Assembly: GCF_008033445.1 (NCBI RefSeq)
Contig: NZ_VNKO01000009.1
Location: forward strand, 49,558 to 113,557
Direction of reading: 5' to 3'
Length of the DNA: 64,000 nucleotides
DNA from: Vulcaniibacterium gelatinicum
GTDB taxonomy: Bacteria > Pseudomonadota > Gammaproteobacteria > Xanthomonadales > Xanthomonadaceae
The notes under the pieces are model-generated. The model saw only the letters and a list, made by a program, of their open reading frames with translations, was not told the DNA's origin and did no database searches. Positions 52,059 through 62,384 of this stretch are shown in pieces. A program made the translations under genes and the position numbers. Positions within the stretch are counted from its first letter, which is position 1, and every line of letters begins with the position of its first letter.

Positions 52059-53315
52059 TCAGCCGTGCCACTCCGGCAACTTGCGCGCCACCAGCCGGTT
52101 GCGCAGCGCCACGTACTTCGGCAATCCGTCGCGGCCGTACGGCGGATACGCCTCGCCGCGGACCAGCGGTTCGAGATAGCGCCGCGCGGCCGCGGTGATG
52201 CCGTAGCCGTCCTGTCGGATGAAGGCCGCCGGCATCTTCTTCTCGTGGTTGGCGATCTGCGTCAGCGGCGCGGGCGCGATCTTCCAGCGGTAGGGTGCAT
52301 CCGAGGTGCGCACGATCACCGGCATCACGCCGTTCATGCCCTGCAGCGCGTACTCCACCGCCTTGCGGCCGACCGCCTGCGCGTGCGCCAGGTCGGTTTT
52401 CGAGGCCAGGTGCCGCGCCGAGCGTTGCAGGTAGTCGGGCAGGGTCCAGTGCACCTTCAGGCCGAGCGCGTCCTTGACCCGCGCGGCCAGGTAGGGCGCC
52501 ACGCCGCCGAGCTGGGTGTGGCCGAAGGCGTCCTTGCCGCCGCCGGCGTCGGCGACGAACCTGCCGTCCGGGCTGCGGATGCCCTCGCTGGCGACCACCA
52601 GGCACCAGCCCACGCGCGCCACCGTGGCCTGCACCCGGGCCAGGAAATCGGCCTCGTCGTAGGGCCGCTCCGGGAACAGGATCAGGTGCGGGGCCTCGTC
52701 CCCGGTGCGGCCGGCCAGGCCGCTCGCGGCCGCGAGCCAGCCGGCGTGGCGGCCCATCGCCTCGTACACGAACACCCGGGTCGAGGTCTCGGCCATCGCC
52801 GCCACGTCCAGCGCGCATTCGCGCACCGACACGGCGGTGTACTTCGCGGCCGAGCCGAAGCCCGGACAGCAGTCGGTGACGGCCAGGTCGTTGTCCACCG
52901 TCTTGGGCACGCCCACGCAGGTCAGCGGATAGCCGAACTCGGCGGCCAGCTGCGAGACCTTGAGCGCGGTGTCGGCCGAGTCGTTGCCGCCGTTGTAGAG
53001 GAACCAGCGCACGTCGTGGGCGCGGAGGACCGCGAGCAGGCGTTCGTACTTGCCCCGGTCCTCCTGCAGCGACTTGAGCTTGACCCGGCAGGAACCGAAC
53101 GCGCCGCCGGGGGTGTGGGCGAGGGCGCGGATCGCGGCCGGCGACTCCTGCGAGGTGTCGTACAGCTCCTCGCGCAGGGCGCCGAGGATGCCGTTGCGCC
53201 CGGCGAGCACCTTGACCCGGTGCGCGCGGGCGGTCTCGATCACCGCGGCCGCGGTGGCGTTGATGACGGCGGTGACGCCGCCGCTCTGGGCGTAGAACAG
53301 GGTTCCGGCGGGCAT
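52059..53315 (-). CDS. pfp: Pyrophosphate-dependent 6-phosphofructokinase
   Basis: A 418-residue phosphofructokinase that uses PPi, reversibly, to interconvert fructose-6-phosphate and fructose-1,6-bisphosphate. The residues that specify PPi are present: the second Asp in GGNDS (residues 109-113) and Lys138 in PKTVDND. MGRHAGWLAAASG and the SEG region bind substrate. Xanthomonads use this enzyme instead of ATP-PFK. The ATG at 53315 begins MPAGTLFYAQSGG, the family start. It is divergent from adk. Confidence 0.95.
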   Translation of the reverse strand: MPAGTLFYAQSGGVTAVINATAAAVIETARAHRVKVLAGRNGILGALREELYDTSQESPAAIRALAHTPGGAFGSCRVKLKSLQEDRGKYERLLAVLRAHDVRWFLYNGGNDSADTALKVSQLAAEFGYPLTCVGVPKTVDNDLAVTDCCPGFGSAAKYTAVSVRECALDVAAMAETSTRVFVYEAMGRHAGWLAAASGLAGRTGDEAPHLILFPERPYDEADFLARVQATVARVGWCLVVASEGIRSPDGRFVADAGGGKDAFGHTQLGGVAPYLAARVKDALGLKVHWTLPDYLQRSARHLASKTDLAHAQAVGRKAVEYALQGMNGVMPVIVRTSDAPYRWKIAPAPLTQIANHEKKMPAAFIRQDGYGITAAARRYLEPLVRGEAYPPYGRDGLPKYVALRNRLVARKLPEWHG

Positions 53316-53430
53316 GGGAATCCGGGGGCGGACAGGCGGAATGCGGTAAGCTGGCCGCCTTTTCCGGCGGCCCGGCCAGTGTAGCCCCGCGGCGGCCGGC
53401 GCGAGTTCATCGTCTTGTGAGGAACGTTGG

Positions 53431-54009
53431 ATGCGACTGGTACTGCTGGGTGCGCCGGGGTCGGGCAAGGGCACGCAAGCGGCGCGGCTGAAGGAGCACC
53501 TGCAGGTGCCGCACATCTCCACCGGCGACCTGCTGCGCGCCGAGGTGGCGGCCGGCAGCCCGCTCGGCCTGGCCGCGAAGGAGGTGATGGCGCGCGGCGA
53601 GCTGGTGTCCGACGAGATCCTGCTCGGCATGCTCGAGGACCGTTTCTCGCGCCCGGACACGGCGGGCGGCTTCATCCTCGACGGCTATCCGCGCAACCTG
53701 GCCCAGGCCGACGCGCTCGGCCGCCTGCTGGCGCGGATCGGCCAGCCGATGGACTACGCGGTCCAGCTCGAAGTGCCGACCGAGCTGCTGGTGGAGCGCA
53801 TCGCCGGCCGCGCCCGCGCCGAAGGCCGCGCCGACGACAATCCCGAATCGGTGCGCAAGCGGCTGCAGGTGTACACCGAACAGACCGCGCCGGTGATCGA
53901 GTACTACCGCCAGCAGGGCCAGCTCACCGTGGTGGACGGCGTGGGCACGCTGGACGAGGTCTTCACCCGCATCCTGGAGGCGATCGCGCCGGTGCGGGAA
54001 GTCGGGTGA
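53431..54009 (+). CDS. adk: Adenylate kinase (short form)
   Basis: Adk interconverts ATP, ADP and AMP. The 192-residue protein has the P-loop GAPGSGKGTQAARL (residues 7-20), the AMP site GDLLRAEVAAGSPLG and DGYPRNLAQADAL. It is shorter than the 214-residue E. coli enzyme because the LID insertion is reduced, as in other xanthomonads. GAGGAA precedes the ATG. mpl follows 7 bases after the stop. Confidence 0.97.
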   Translation: MRLVLLGAPGSGKGTQAARLKEHLQVPHISTGDLLRAEVAAGSPLGLAAKEVMARGELVSDEILLGMLEDRFSRPDTAGGFILDGYPRNLAQADALGRLLARIGQPMDYAVQLEVPTELLVERIAGRARAEGRADDNPESVRKRLQVYTEQTAPVIEYYRQQGQLTVVDGVGTLDEVFTRILEAIAPVREVG

Positions 54010-54016
54010 GGCGACG

Positions 54017-55477
54017 TTGAAACTGCACATCCTGGGCATCGCCGGCACCTTCATGGGCGGCGTCGCCGCGCTCGCGCGCGAACTCGGGCACGAGGTCGAG
54101 GGCAGCGACCAGGCGGTGTACCCGCCGATGTCCACCCAGCTCGAGCGGTTGGGCATCGCCCTGAAGCAGGGCTACGACCCCGCCCACATCGGCGCCGACT
54201 GCGACGAGATCGTGGTCGGCAACGCGCTCTCGCGCGGCAACCCGGCGGTCGAGCACGTGCTCGATGCGGGGCTGCGCTACACCTCCGGCGCGCAGTGGCT
54301 CGCCGAGCGGGTGCTGCCGGGGCGCGAGGTGTTCGCGGTCGCCGGCACCCACGGCAAGACCACCACCACCACGCTGCTGGCGTTCCTGCTCCAGGCCGCC
54401 GGGCGCGAGCCCGGGTTCCTGGTCGGCGGCGTGGCCGAGGACTTCGGCGTGTCCGCGCGCCTGGGCGCCGGCCGCGCGTTCGTGGTCGAGGCCGACGAGT
54501 ACGACACCGCGTTCTTCGACAAGCGCTCCAAGTTCGTCCACTACCGGCCGCTGGTCGCGATCCTCAACAACCTCGAGTACGACCACGCCGACATCTTCCC
54601 CGACGTGGCCGCGATCCAGCGCCAGTTCCACCACCTGGTGCGCACCGTGCCGCGGCGCGGGCGGCTGATCGTCAACGGCGAGGACCCGCGCCTGCGCGAG
54701 GTGCTGGCGATGGGCTGCTGGACGCCGGTGACGACCTTCGGCCTGGATCCGAGCCTGCTGCCGGCCGCGCAGCAGCACGCGCTGCACGGCGACCGCGGCG
54801 ACGAACGCGCCGCCGCGCGCGCCAGTTTCGACTGGACCGCGCGCCTGCTGGCCGAGGACGGCAGCGCGTTCGTGGTCGTGCACGCCGGGCGCGAGCTCGG
54901 CGAGGTGCGCTGGCCGCTGCTCGGCCGGCACAACGTGATGAACGCGCTCGCGGCGCTGGCCGCGACGCACGCCGCCGGCGCCGACGTGGCCGCGCTGCTG
55001 CCGGCGCTGGCGCGCTTCCACAGCGTCAAGCGCCGGCTCGAGGTGCTGGGCGAGGTCGGCGGGGTCACCGTGTACGACGATTTCGCCCACCATCCGACCG
55101 CGATCGCGACCACCCTCGCCGGCCTGCGCGCGAAGGTGGGCCGGGCGCGGATCGTGGTGGCGATGGAACCGCGCAGCAACTCGATGCGCCTGGGCGCGCA
55201 TGCCGACGCGCTCGCGCCCTCGCTCGACGGCGCCGACGCGGTGGTGTTCCTGCACCGCCCCGAACTGGCCTGGGACGCCGGCAAGGTGGTGGCCGCGCTG
55301 CGCGCCGAGGGCGTGGCGGTGCCGGACGTGGAGCGGCTGATCCTCGAGCTGCAGGCGCGGGTGCGGCCGGGCGACCACGTGGTGTTCATGTCCAACGGCG
55401 GCTTCGACGGCGCGCCGCGCCGGTTCCTGGCCAGCCTCCAGGCGGCCTCACGCGGAGCATCACCGGCGGCGCCGTAG
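54017..55477 (+). CDS. mpl: UDP-N-acetylmuramate:L-alanyl-gamma-D-glutamyl-meso-diaminopimelate ligase
   Basis: Mpl recycles cell-wall tripeptide by attaching it to UDP-MurNAc. The 486-residue Mur ligase has the N-terminal KLHILGIAGTFMGGVA, the ATP loop GTHGKTTTTTLLAFLL (about residue 112), EADEYDTAFFDKRSKFVHY and the C-terminal YDDFAHHPTAI. Translation begins with TTG at 54017, since KLHILG is the conserved start and GAGG lies just upstream. Confidence 0.96.
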   Translation: MKLHILGIAGTFMGGVAALARELGHEVEGSDQAVYPPMSTQLERLGIALKQGYDPAHIGADCDEIVVGNALSRGNPAVEHVLDAGLRYTSGAQWLAERVLPGREVFAVAGTHGKTTTTTLLAFLLQAAGREPGFLVGGVAEDFGVSARLGAGRAFVVEADEYDTAFFDKRSKFVHYRPLVAILNNLEYDHADIFPDVAAIQRQFHHLVRTVPRRGRLIVNGEDPRLREVLAMGCWTPVTTFGLDPSLLPAAQQHALHGDRGDERAAARASFDWTARLLAEDGSAFVVVHAGRELGEVRWPLLGRHNVMNALAALAATHAAGADVAALLPALARFHSVKRRLEVLGEVGGVTVYDDFAHHPTAIATTLAGLRAKVGRARIVVAMEPRSNSMRLGAHADALAPSLDGADAVVFLHRPELAWDAGKVVAALRAEGVAVPDVERLILELQARVRPGDHVVFMSNGGFDGAPRRFLASLQAASRGASPAAP

Positions 55478-55486
55478 ACTGCGCCC

Positions 55487-56074
55487 ATGCCGAGCCCGAG
55501 CGCGCGCGAGACCTTGCCGCTGTTCCCGCTGCACACCGTGCTGCTGCCCGGTGCGGTGCTCGGCCTGCGCGTGTTCGAGCCGCGCTACCTCGACCTGGTG
55601 AGCGACTGCCTGCGCGAAGGCCGCACCTTCGGCGTGTGCCTGATCCTGGAAGGCGAGGAGGCCGGCGCGCCGGCTCTGCCCGCGGCGGTGGGCTGCGAGG
55701 CGCTGATCGAGGATTTCGGCAGCACCGGCGAAGGCCTGCTCACCCTGCGCGTGCGCGGCGCGCGCCGCTTCCGGGTGCACGCGATCCGGATCCACGACAA
55801 CGGCCTGGTGCTGGGCGAGGTCGAATGGTGCGCGCCCGAGCCCGAGGATACGCTCGCGCCCGAGCACGCCGTGCTCGGCACCGTGCTGCGCGCGATCCTC
55901 GACCAGGTCGGCGGCGAACATGCCGCGGCCGACGACGCCTGCTTCGACCGCGCCGCCTGGGTCGGCTGGCGCCTGGCCGAACTGCTGCCGCTGCCGCACG
56001 CGCAACGCCTGGCGCTGCTGGAGGAGGACGATCCGCACGCGCGGCTGCAGCGGATCGTGGAGCTGGTCGGCTAG
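55487..56074 (+). CDS. LON substrate-binding domain protein
   Basis: A 195-residue protein consisting only of the Lon N-terminal (PUA-like) domain: LPLFPLHTVLLPGAVLGLRVFEPRY and the C-terminal WRLAELLPLPHAQRLALLE (cited in part). It has no ATPase or protease domain. Such stand-alone LON domains are common in proteobacteria, and their role is unknown. It starts 9 bases after mpl and converges on the DedA/PAP2 gene with a 4-base overlap. Confidence 0.9.
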   Translation: MPSPSARETLPLFPLHTVLLPGAVLGLRVFEPRYLDLVSDCLREGRTFGVCLILEGEEAGAPALPAAVGCEALIEDFGSTGEGLLTLRVRGARRFRVHAIRIHDNGLVLGEVEWCAPEPEDTLAPEHAVLGTVLRAILDQVGGEHAAADDACFDRAAWVGWRLAELLPLPHAQRLALLEEDDPHARLQRIVELVG

Positions 56075-58068
56075 CGCCCGCCTGGGTGCGTGCGCACCCG
56101 CAACACCGCATGGTCGCCGTCGGGATGCGGCGAGAGCGCGAGCTCGAAGCCGGCGAGGTCGGCGCGCAGCTGCGCCTGCGCGTCGCCGGCGTGCGCCTGC
56201 GGGCGCCACAGGCCGAACGCGCCGAGCGGGCGGTCGAAGCGCAGGGTCTGGGTGGTGCCGGCCCACAGCGGGGTGCCGTCGCCGAGCCGCGCCGGGGCCG
56301 GCCACAGGCGCAGCGCGTGCAGCTGGCGCGGGTCGGGACCGGGACGCAGCAACAGCAGCGCTTCCGGGTGGGCATCGAGCGTGGCCGGCAGCACCGGCTG
56401 TTCGGCCGGCGTGCGGTCGGCGTCGAGCAGGCCGAGCGTGGCCACCCAGTCGGCCTGCGGCTGCACCCGCCAGCCGCGCGCCTGCAGCCGCGCCCGCAAC
56501 GGTTCGAGCGGACCGGCCACCTGCACGTCGAGCGGCCAGCGCCGCTGCGGATCGCGCTCGGTGCGGTGCGCCGGCAGCCGCGCCCAGTCGGCCTGCCACC
56601 AGCGTCCGGCGTCCAGCACCAGGGCCGGCGGCGGCGGCGCGAACCGGGCCAGGATCCGTTGCGAGGCCTGCGGCAGGTGCAGCGCCGCCGCGGCCAGGAA
56701 CACGCCGTAGAACGCGATCGCCAGCGGCCGCATCCAGAACGAGCGCGCCACGTGCCGGCGGTAGGCCAGGCCCAGCACCAGCAGCCAGACCACGCCCGAG
56801 AGCACGCCGCCGACCACGTCGCTGAGCCAGTGCGCGCCGAGGTACAGGCGCGCGAAACCGAGCAGGGTCACCGCCACGCCGGCGACCAGGTACGGCCAGA
56901 CCCGTTCCCGCCCCGGCAGTTCGCGCGCGATCAGCACCGCGAAGAAGCCGAAGGTGATCGTCGCCATCGTCACCTGGATCGAGGGGAAGCCGAAGCCGGC
57001 CGCGGCGAGCGAGGGCCGCGGCATGTCCACCAGCGCTTCCAGCCCGGCGGTCAGGGCCAGGCCGAAGGCCAGCGCCGCCAGCCAGTGCGCGGCCGCGATC
57101 CAGCGCCGCCGCCACAACAGCCAGCCCAGCACCACCAGCGCCGCCGGCCCCAGCACCTCGACATCGCCCAGGGTCGCGAGCGCGCCCATCAGCCGGTCGG
57201 CGAGCGGATTGCGCAGGGCCAGCATTGCCGCGTGCACGCTGTGGTCGAACAACAGCGGCCCGCCCTGCGCCAGCACCGCCGCCACCTGCGCGAACCAGGC
57301 CCAGATGATCCCGAACAGGCACGCCGCCAGGATCGCGAGCGAGGCCGACTCCGGCCGGTTGGGATCGATCAGCGCTGCCGCGTAGCGCCCCAGGCGCGGA
57401 TGCGCATGGGTCCAGCGCAGCGCGCGCGCGAGCAGGGTGTTGGCGTGGCCGGCGAACCAGCGCCAGGTGTAGAGCACGATCGCCCAGACCAGGGCCAGCG
57501 CGGCCAGCAGCGTGCCGAGCACCAGCGCCAGCCGGTCGGCCACCGCCGCCACCGCGTCGTAGGACGCGCCCAGCACCCAGCCCGGGGCGAGGAAGGCCGC
57601 GGCCCAGCTCGCCGCCGCGAACAGGCTCACCGGCACGTAGCGCCCCAGCGGCATGCGCAGCATGCCGGCGATCGCCGGCACGAACGGCCGCACCGCGCCG
57701 ACGAAGCGTGCGATCACGATGCCCTTGCTGCCGTGGCGGCGGAACAGCGCCTCGCCGCGGTCGAGCAGCTGCGGATAGTGGGAGAAGGGCCAGTGTCCGC
57801 GCAGCTGCGGCCCCCAGCGGTGGCCGATCCAGTAGCTCAGCGCGTCGCCCGCGAACGCCCCCAGCGCGGCGCAGGCCAGGGCGTAGCCGCCGTCCACGTG
57901 GCCGAGCCCGACCAGCGCGCCGACCGCGAACAGCAGCGGCAGCGCCGGCACCACGATCCCGACCACCGCCAGCGCATCGCAGAACGCGATCAGGAAGATC
58001 AGCAGCCCCGCCGCGTGCGGATGCGCGCCGATCCAGGCGAGGGTGCTGTCGAACCAGGCGCTGGGCAT
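56071..58068 (-). CDS. DedA - PAP2 phosphatase - LssY C-terminal fusion protein
   Basis: A 665-residue membrane protein with three parts. Residues 1-190 form a DedA-family domain (GDALSYWIGHRWG, RFVGAVRPFVPAIAG), which in relatives recycles undecaprenyl phosphate. Residues 240-435 form a PAP2 lipid phosphatase with GFPSIQVTM and FARLYLGAHWLSDVVGG. The PSGH motif is read here as PSIQV, with the His replaced. The C-terminal 190 residues resemble the LssY domain. An envelope phospholipid/isoprenoid phosphate role is inferred. Confidence 0.85.
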   Translation of the reverse strand: MPSAWFDSTLAWIGAHPHAAGLLIFLIAFCDALAVVGIVVPALPLLFAVGALVGLGHVDGGYALACAALGAFAGDALSYWIGHRWGPQLRGHWPFSHYPQLLDRGEALFRRHGSKGIVIARFVGAVRPFVPAIAGMLRMPLGRYVPVSLFAAASWAAAFLAPGWVLGASYDAVAAVADRLALVLGTLLAALALVWAIVLYTWRWFAGHANTLLARALRWTHAHPRLGRYAAALIDPNRPESASLAILAACLFGIIWAWFAQVAAVLAQGGPLLFDHSVHAAMLALRNPLADRLMGALATLGDVEVLGPAALVVLGWLLWRRRWIAAAHWLAALAFGLALTAGLEALVDMPRPSLAAAGFGFPSIQVTMATITFGFFAVLIARELPGRERVWPYLVAGVAVTLLGFARLYLGAHWLSDVVGGVLSGVVWLLVLGLAYRRHVARSFWMRPLAIAFYGVFLAAAALHLPQASQRILARFAPPPPALVLDAGRWWQADWARLPAHRTERDPQRRWPLDVQVAGPLEPLRARLQARGWRVQPQADWVATLGLLDADRTPAEQPVLPATLDAHPEALLLLRPGPDPRQLHALRLWPAPARLGDGTPLWAGTTQTLRFDRPLGAFGLWRPQAHAGDAQAQLRADLAGFELALSPHPDGDHAVLRVRTHPGGR

Positions 58069-58121
58069 CGCGCGATTATAGGGAGCCGGACCGTGCCGAC
58101 CGCAGCCACTACACTCGCGTG

Positions 58122-58781
58122 ATGACCGAACCCGTACGCGAGATCGCCGCCCTCAAGGCCGACAGCTTCGGCCGCATCGCCCTGATGCAGGGCCCTGGCG
58201 GTCCGTTCGTGCGCCGCGACCTGCGCCACGTGCCGTGGTGGCTGCGCCTGCCCGCCTGGTGGCTGGCGCGGCGCGAGGCGCGCGCGTTGCGTCGTCTCGG
58301 TGGCCTGCCGGCCACCCCGCGCCTGCTGCGCTGGGATGGGCGCGTGCTCGACCGCAGCTATCTCGACGGCGAGGTGCTGTACCGGCGGCCGCCGCGCGGC
58401 GATGCCGCCTGGTTCCACGCCGCCCGCCGCCTGCTCCACACGCTGCACCGGCGCGGGCTGGCCCACAACGACCTGGCCAAGGAAGCCAACTGGCTGGTGC
58501 TCGCCGACGGCAGCCCCGCGATCGTGGATTTCCAGCTCGCCAGCGTCGGCGACCCGCGTTCGCGCTGGCTGCGCCTGCTCGCGCGCGAGGACCTGCGCCA
58601 CCTGCTCAAGCACAAGCGCACGTATTGCCCGCAGGCCCTGACCCCGGTCGAGCGCCGGCTGCTGCAGCGACGCTCGTGGCTGCGCGAAGCGTGGTTCCGC
58701 ACCGGCAAGCCGGTGTATCGGTTCGTGACGCGCCGCATGCTCAAATGGGAGGACAATGAAGGCCAGGGGCCGAAACCCTGA
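58122..58781 (+). CDS. RIO1-like protein kinase family protein
   Basis: A 219-residue small kinase-like protein. The catalytic loop is LAHNDLAKEANWLV (Asp117, Asn123) and the metal-binding DFG-equivalent is VDFQLAS (Asp136). The N-lobe is short and lacks a classic glycine loop, as in the Kdo kinase/RIO-like group. It is divergent from the DedA/PAP2 gene and precedes an SDR gene by 21 bases. Substrate unknown; LPS sugar phosphorylation is one possibility suggested only by family similarity. Confidence 0.8.
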   Translation: MTEPVREIAALKADSFGRIALMQGPGGPFVRRDLRHVPWWLRLPAWWLARREARALRRLGGLPATPRLLRWDGRVLDRSYLDGEVLYRRPPRGDAAWFHAARRLLHTLHRRGLAHNDLAKEANWLVLADGSPAIVDFQLASVGDPRSRWLRLLAREDLRHLLKHKRTYCPQALTPVERRLLQRRSWLREAWFRTGKPVYRFVTRRMLKWEDNEGQGPKP

Positions 58782-58802
58782 GGCCACGCCAAGGAGCCCG
58801 CC

Positions 58803-59636
58803 ATGACCACCCTCGAAGGCAAGACCCTCTTCATCACCGGCGCCTCGCGCGGCATCGGCCGCGCCATCGCCCTGCGCGCCGCGCGCGACGGCGCCAACGT
58901 CGCCATCGTCGCCAAGTCGGGGGTGCCGAACCCGAAGCTGCCCGGGACCATCCACACCGTCGCCGCCGAGGTCGAGGCCGCCGGCGGCCGCGCGCTGCCG
59001 ATCCAGTGCGACATCCGCGAAGAAACCCAGGTCGAGGCCGCGGTCGCGGCCACGGTCGAGCGCTTCGGCGGCATTGACATCCTGGTCAACAACGCCAGCG
59101 CGATCTGGCTGCGCGGCACCCTGGACACGCCGATCAAGCGCTTCGACCTGATGCACCAGGTCAACGCCCGCGGCACCTTCCTGTGCTCGCAACTGTGCCT
59201 GCCGCACCTGCTCAAGGCCGACAACCCGCACATCCTGACCCTGGCCCCGCCGCTGTCGCTGGATCCCAAGTGGTGGGCCCCGCACCTGGGCTACACCCTG
59301 GCCAAGATGGGCATGAGCCTGGTCACGCTCGGCCTGGCCGAGGAGTTCGGCCCGCAGGGCGTGGCGGTGAACGCGCTGTGGCCGCGCACCGTGATCGCCA
59401 CCGACGCGATCAACATGATCCCCGGCGTGGATCCGGCCCAGTGCCGCAAGCCGGAGATCGTGGCCGACGCCGCGCACGCGATCCTGGTCCGCCGCGCGGT
59501 GGACTACTACGGCCACTTCCTGATCGACGACGACGTGCTGCTGGCCGCCGGGGTCACCGACTTCGACCAGTACGCGGTGCAGCCGGGCCAGCGCCTGCTG
59601 CCCGACCTGTTCCTCGAAGGCGGCATGCACGCATGA
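58803..59636 (+). CDS. Short-chain dehydrogenase/reductase (HSDL2-like)
   Basis: A 277-residue NAD(P)-dependent oxidoreductase. TGASRGIGRAIALRAARDGA binds the cofactor, NNASAIWLRG is the NNAG-type motif, and the catalytic pair is in YTLAK. The sequence with DGANVAIVAKS and the PPLSLDPKWW segment matches the hydroxysteroid dehydrogenase-like 2 subgroup found in bacteria and mitochondria. The stop overlaps the VOC start as ATGA. Confidence 0.93.
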   Translation: MTTLEGKTLFITGASRGIGRAIALRAARDGANVAIVAKSGVPNPKLPGTIHTVAAEVEAAGGRALPIQCDIREETQVEAAVAATVERFGGIDILVNNASAIWLRGTLDTPIKRFDLMHQVNARGTFLCSQLCLPHLLKADNPHILTLAPPLSLDPKWWAPHLGYTLAKMGMSLVTLGLAEEFGPQGVAVNALWPRTVIATDAINMIPGVDPAQCRKPEIVADAAHAILVRRAVDYYGHFLIDDDVLLAAGVTDFDQYAVQPGQRLLPDLFLEGGMHA

Positions 59637-60052
59637 GATACCTGCACGCGATGGTGCGGGTGCGCGACCTGGAGGCCTCGCTGCGCTTCTACCGCGACGC
59701 GCTCGGCCTGGTCGAGACCCGCCGGCGCGACTACCCCGAGGGCCGCTTCACCCTCGTGTACCTGGCCGCGCCGGAGAACCCCGAAGTCGAGGTCGAACTG
59801 ACCTACAACTACGACGACGAGGACTACGGCAGCGCGCGCAACTTCGGCCACCTCGCCTTCGCCGTGGACGACATCTACGCGGTGTGCGAACGCCTGCAGG
59901 CGCACGGCGTGACCATCCTGCGCCCGCCGCGCGACGGGCGCATGGCCTTCGTGCGCTCGCCCGACCTGATCTCGATCGAGCTGCTGCAGAAGGGCGCGGC
60001 GCTGCCGCCGCGCGAGCCGTGGGCCTCGATGCCCAGCACCGGCAGCTGGTGA
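59633..60052 (+). CDS. VOC-family (glyoxalase I-like) protein
   Basis: A 139-residue vicinal-oxygen-chelate protein: MRYLHAMVRVRDLEASLRFY, ELTYNYDDEDYGSARNFGHL (broken at 20) and DLISIELLQK. The metal ligands expected in lactoylglutathione lyase (His near the start, Glu, His in GHLAF, Glu near the end) are all present, so glyoxalase I is likely. It is coupled to the SDR gene by ATGA overlap and converges on hemL. Confidence 0.88.
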   Translation: MRYLHAMVRVRDLEASLRFYRDALGLVETRRRDYPEGRFTLVYLAAPENPEVEVELTYNYDDEDYGSARNFGHLAFAVDDIYAVCERLQAHGVTILRPPRDGRMAFVRSPDLISIELLQKGAALPPREPWASMPSTGSW

Positions 60053-60083
60053 CCGGCGCGGCCGCCGTCCGGCGGCCGTCGCG

Positions 60084-61363
<1,280 letters not shown>

Positions 61364-61367
<4 letters not shown>

Positions 61368-62107
61368 GGCGTGTGCTCGTCTGCCTCCCCCGCCTGCGGG
61401 GGGAGGACATGCCTGTCTTCCCTCCCCCGCTCGCGGGGGAGGGTTGGGGTGGGGGTGAAGCAGTCCCGGTACGCGCGCGCCGCGGCGACCGGATCGGCCG
61501 CCTCGAACACGCCACTGATCACCGCGACCAGATCGGCGCCGGCCGCGACCAGCGCGCGCGCATTGTCCGGGGTAATGCCGCCGATCGCCACCCGCGGCAG
61601 CCCCAGCCGCGCCGCCGCGTGCAGCAGCGCCGGGGTGGCGCGGCGCGCGTGCGGCTTGGTCGGCGAGGGAAAGAACGCGCCGAAGGCCAGGTAGTCCGCG
61701 CCGGCCGCCGCCGCGGCCTCGGCCCGGGCCGGGTCGTCGTAGCAGGACACGCCGATGAGCGCCTCCGCGCCGAGCCGTGCCCGCGCCGCCGCCACGCCGG
61801 CGTCGTGTTCGCCCAGGTGCACGCCGTCGGCGCCGGCCTCGGCCGCCAGCGCCGGATCGTCGTTCACGATCAGCGGCACCCCGGCTGCGGTGCACAGCGC
61901 ACGCAGCATCGCGGCCTGCGCGCGCCGCAGAGCGGCGTCGGCGGTCTTGTTGCGGTACTGCAGGCAACTGGCGAACGGCAGCACCGCGGCCACCCGCCGG
62001 CGCAGGCGTTCGGTGTCGGGCTCGTCCGGCGTGATCAGGTACAGGCCGCGGCGCAGCCGGGCCGGCGCGGGGGCCGGCCGCCGCGGTGGGGCGGGGGACG
62101 CATTCAT
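61364..62107 (-). CDS. thiE: Thiamine-phosphate synthase with repeat-encoded C-terminal tail
   Basis: ThiE joins HMP-pyrophosphate and thiazole phosphate. The 247-residue product has the TIM-barrel motifs [41 protein letters not shown] and [14 protein letters not shown]. The family ends near residue 215 (ARAYRDCF); the last 32 residues ([13 protein letters not shown] and on) are translated palindromic repeats. The ATG at 62107 gives an Ala/Pro-rich N-terminus. It is divergent from rubredoxin and coupled to hemL by ATGA. Confidence 0.94.
61384..61454. repeat. CCCTCCCCCGC-type palindromic repeats within the thiE 3' end
   Basis: A near-perfect hairpin (61384-61406) and a perfect 11-bp stem CCCTCCCCCGC / GCGGGGGAGGG (61420-61430 / 61433-61443) followed by TTGGGGTGGGGGT. 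On the thiE strand this is the ACCCCCACCCCAACCCTCCCC repeat common in proteobacterial intergenic regions (quoted in part). Confidence 0.85.
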
Positions 62108-62170
62108 GGCCGTCGGCGGCTCGAAGATGGGACAATGGCGGGCCTGACGGCCCAGCCCGCGCATTATCCG

Positions 62171-62365
62171 ATGACCGACGCCACCGCGACCGCCACCACC
62201 TACCGCACCTGGATGTGCGTGGTGTGCGGCTTCATCTACGACGAGGCCAAGGGCCTGCCCGAAGAGGGCATCGCCCCGGGCACGCGCTGGGAGGACATCC
62301 CCGACACCTGGACCTGCCCGGACTGCGGCGTGACCAAGGAAGACTTCGAGATGGTCGCCGTCTGA
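62171..62365 (+). CDS. Rubredoxin
   Basis: A 64-residue electron carrier with one iron bound by Cys16, Cys19 ([11 protein letters not shown]) and Cys49, Cys52 (CPDCG). The partner is unknown; rubredoxins of this type serve alkane hydroxylases or oxidative-stress enzymes. It is divergent from thiE, a pairing seen across gammaproteobacteria. Confidence 0.95.
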   Translation: MTDATATATTYRTWMCVVCGFIYDEAKGLPEEGIAPGTRWEDIPDTWTCPDCGVTKEDFEMVAV

Positions 62366-62384
62366 GGCGGCCCGCCGCGCGGAC

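Noticed and set aside
54295..58122. 1275-codon plus-strand open frame across mpl and the DedA/PAP2 gene
   Set aside because: Shadow frame covering two real genes on both strands, with no recognisable domain.
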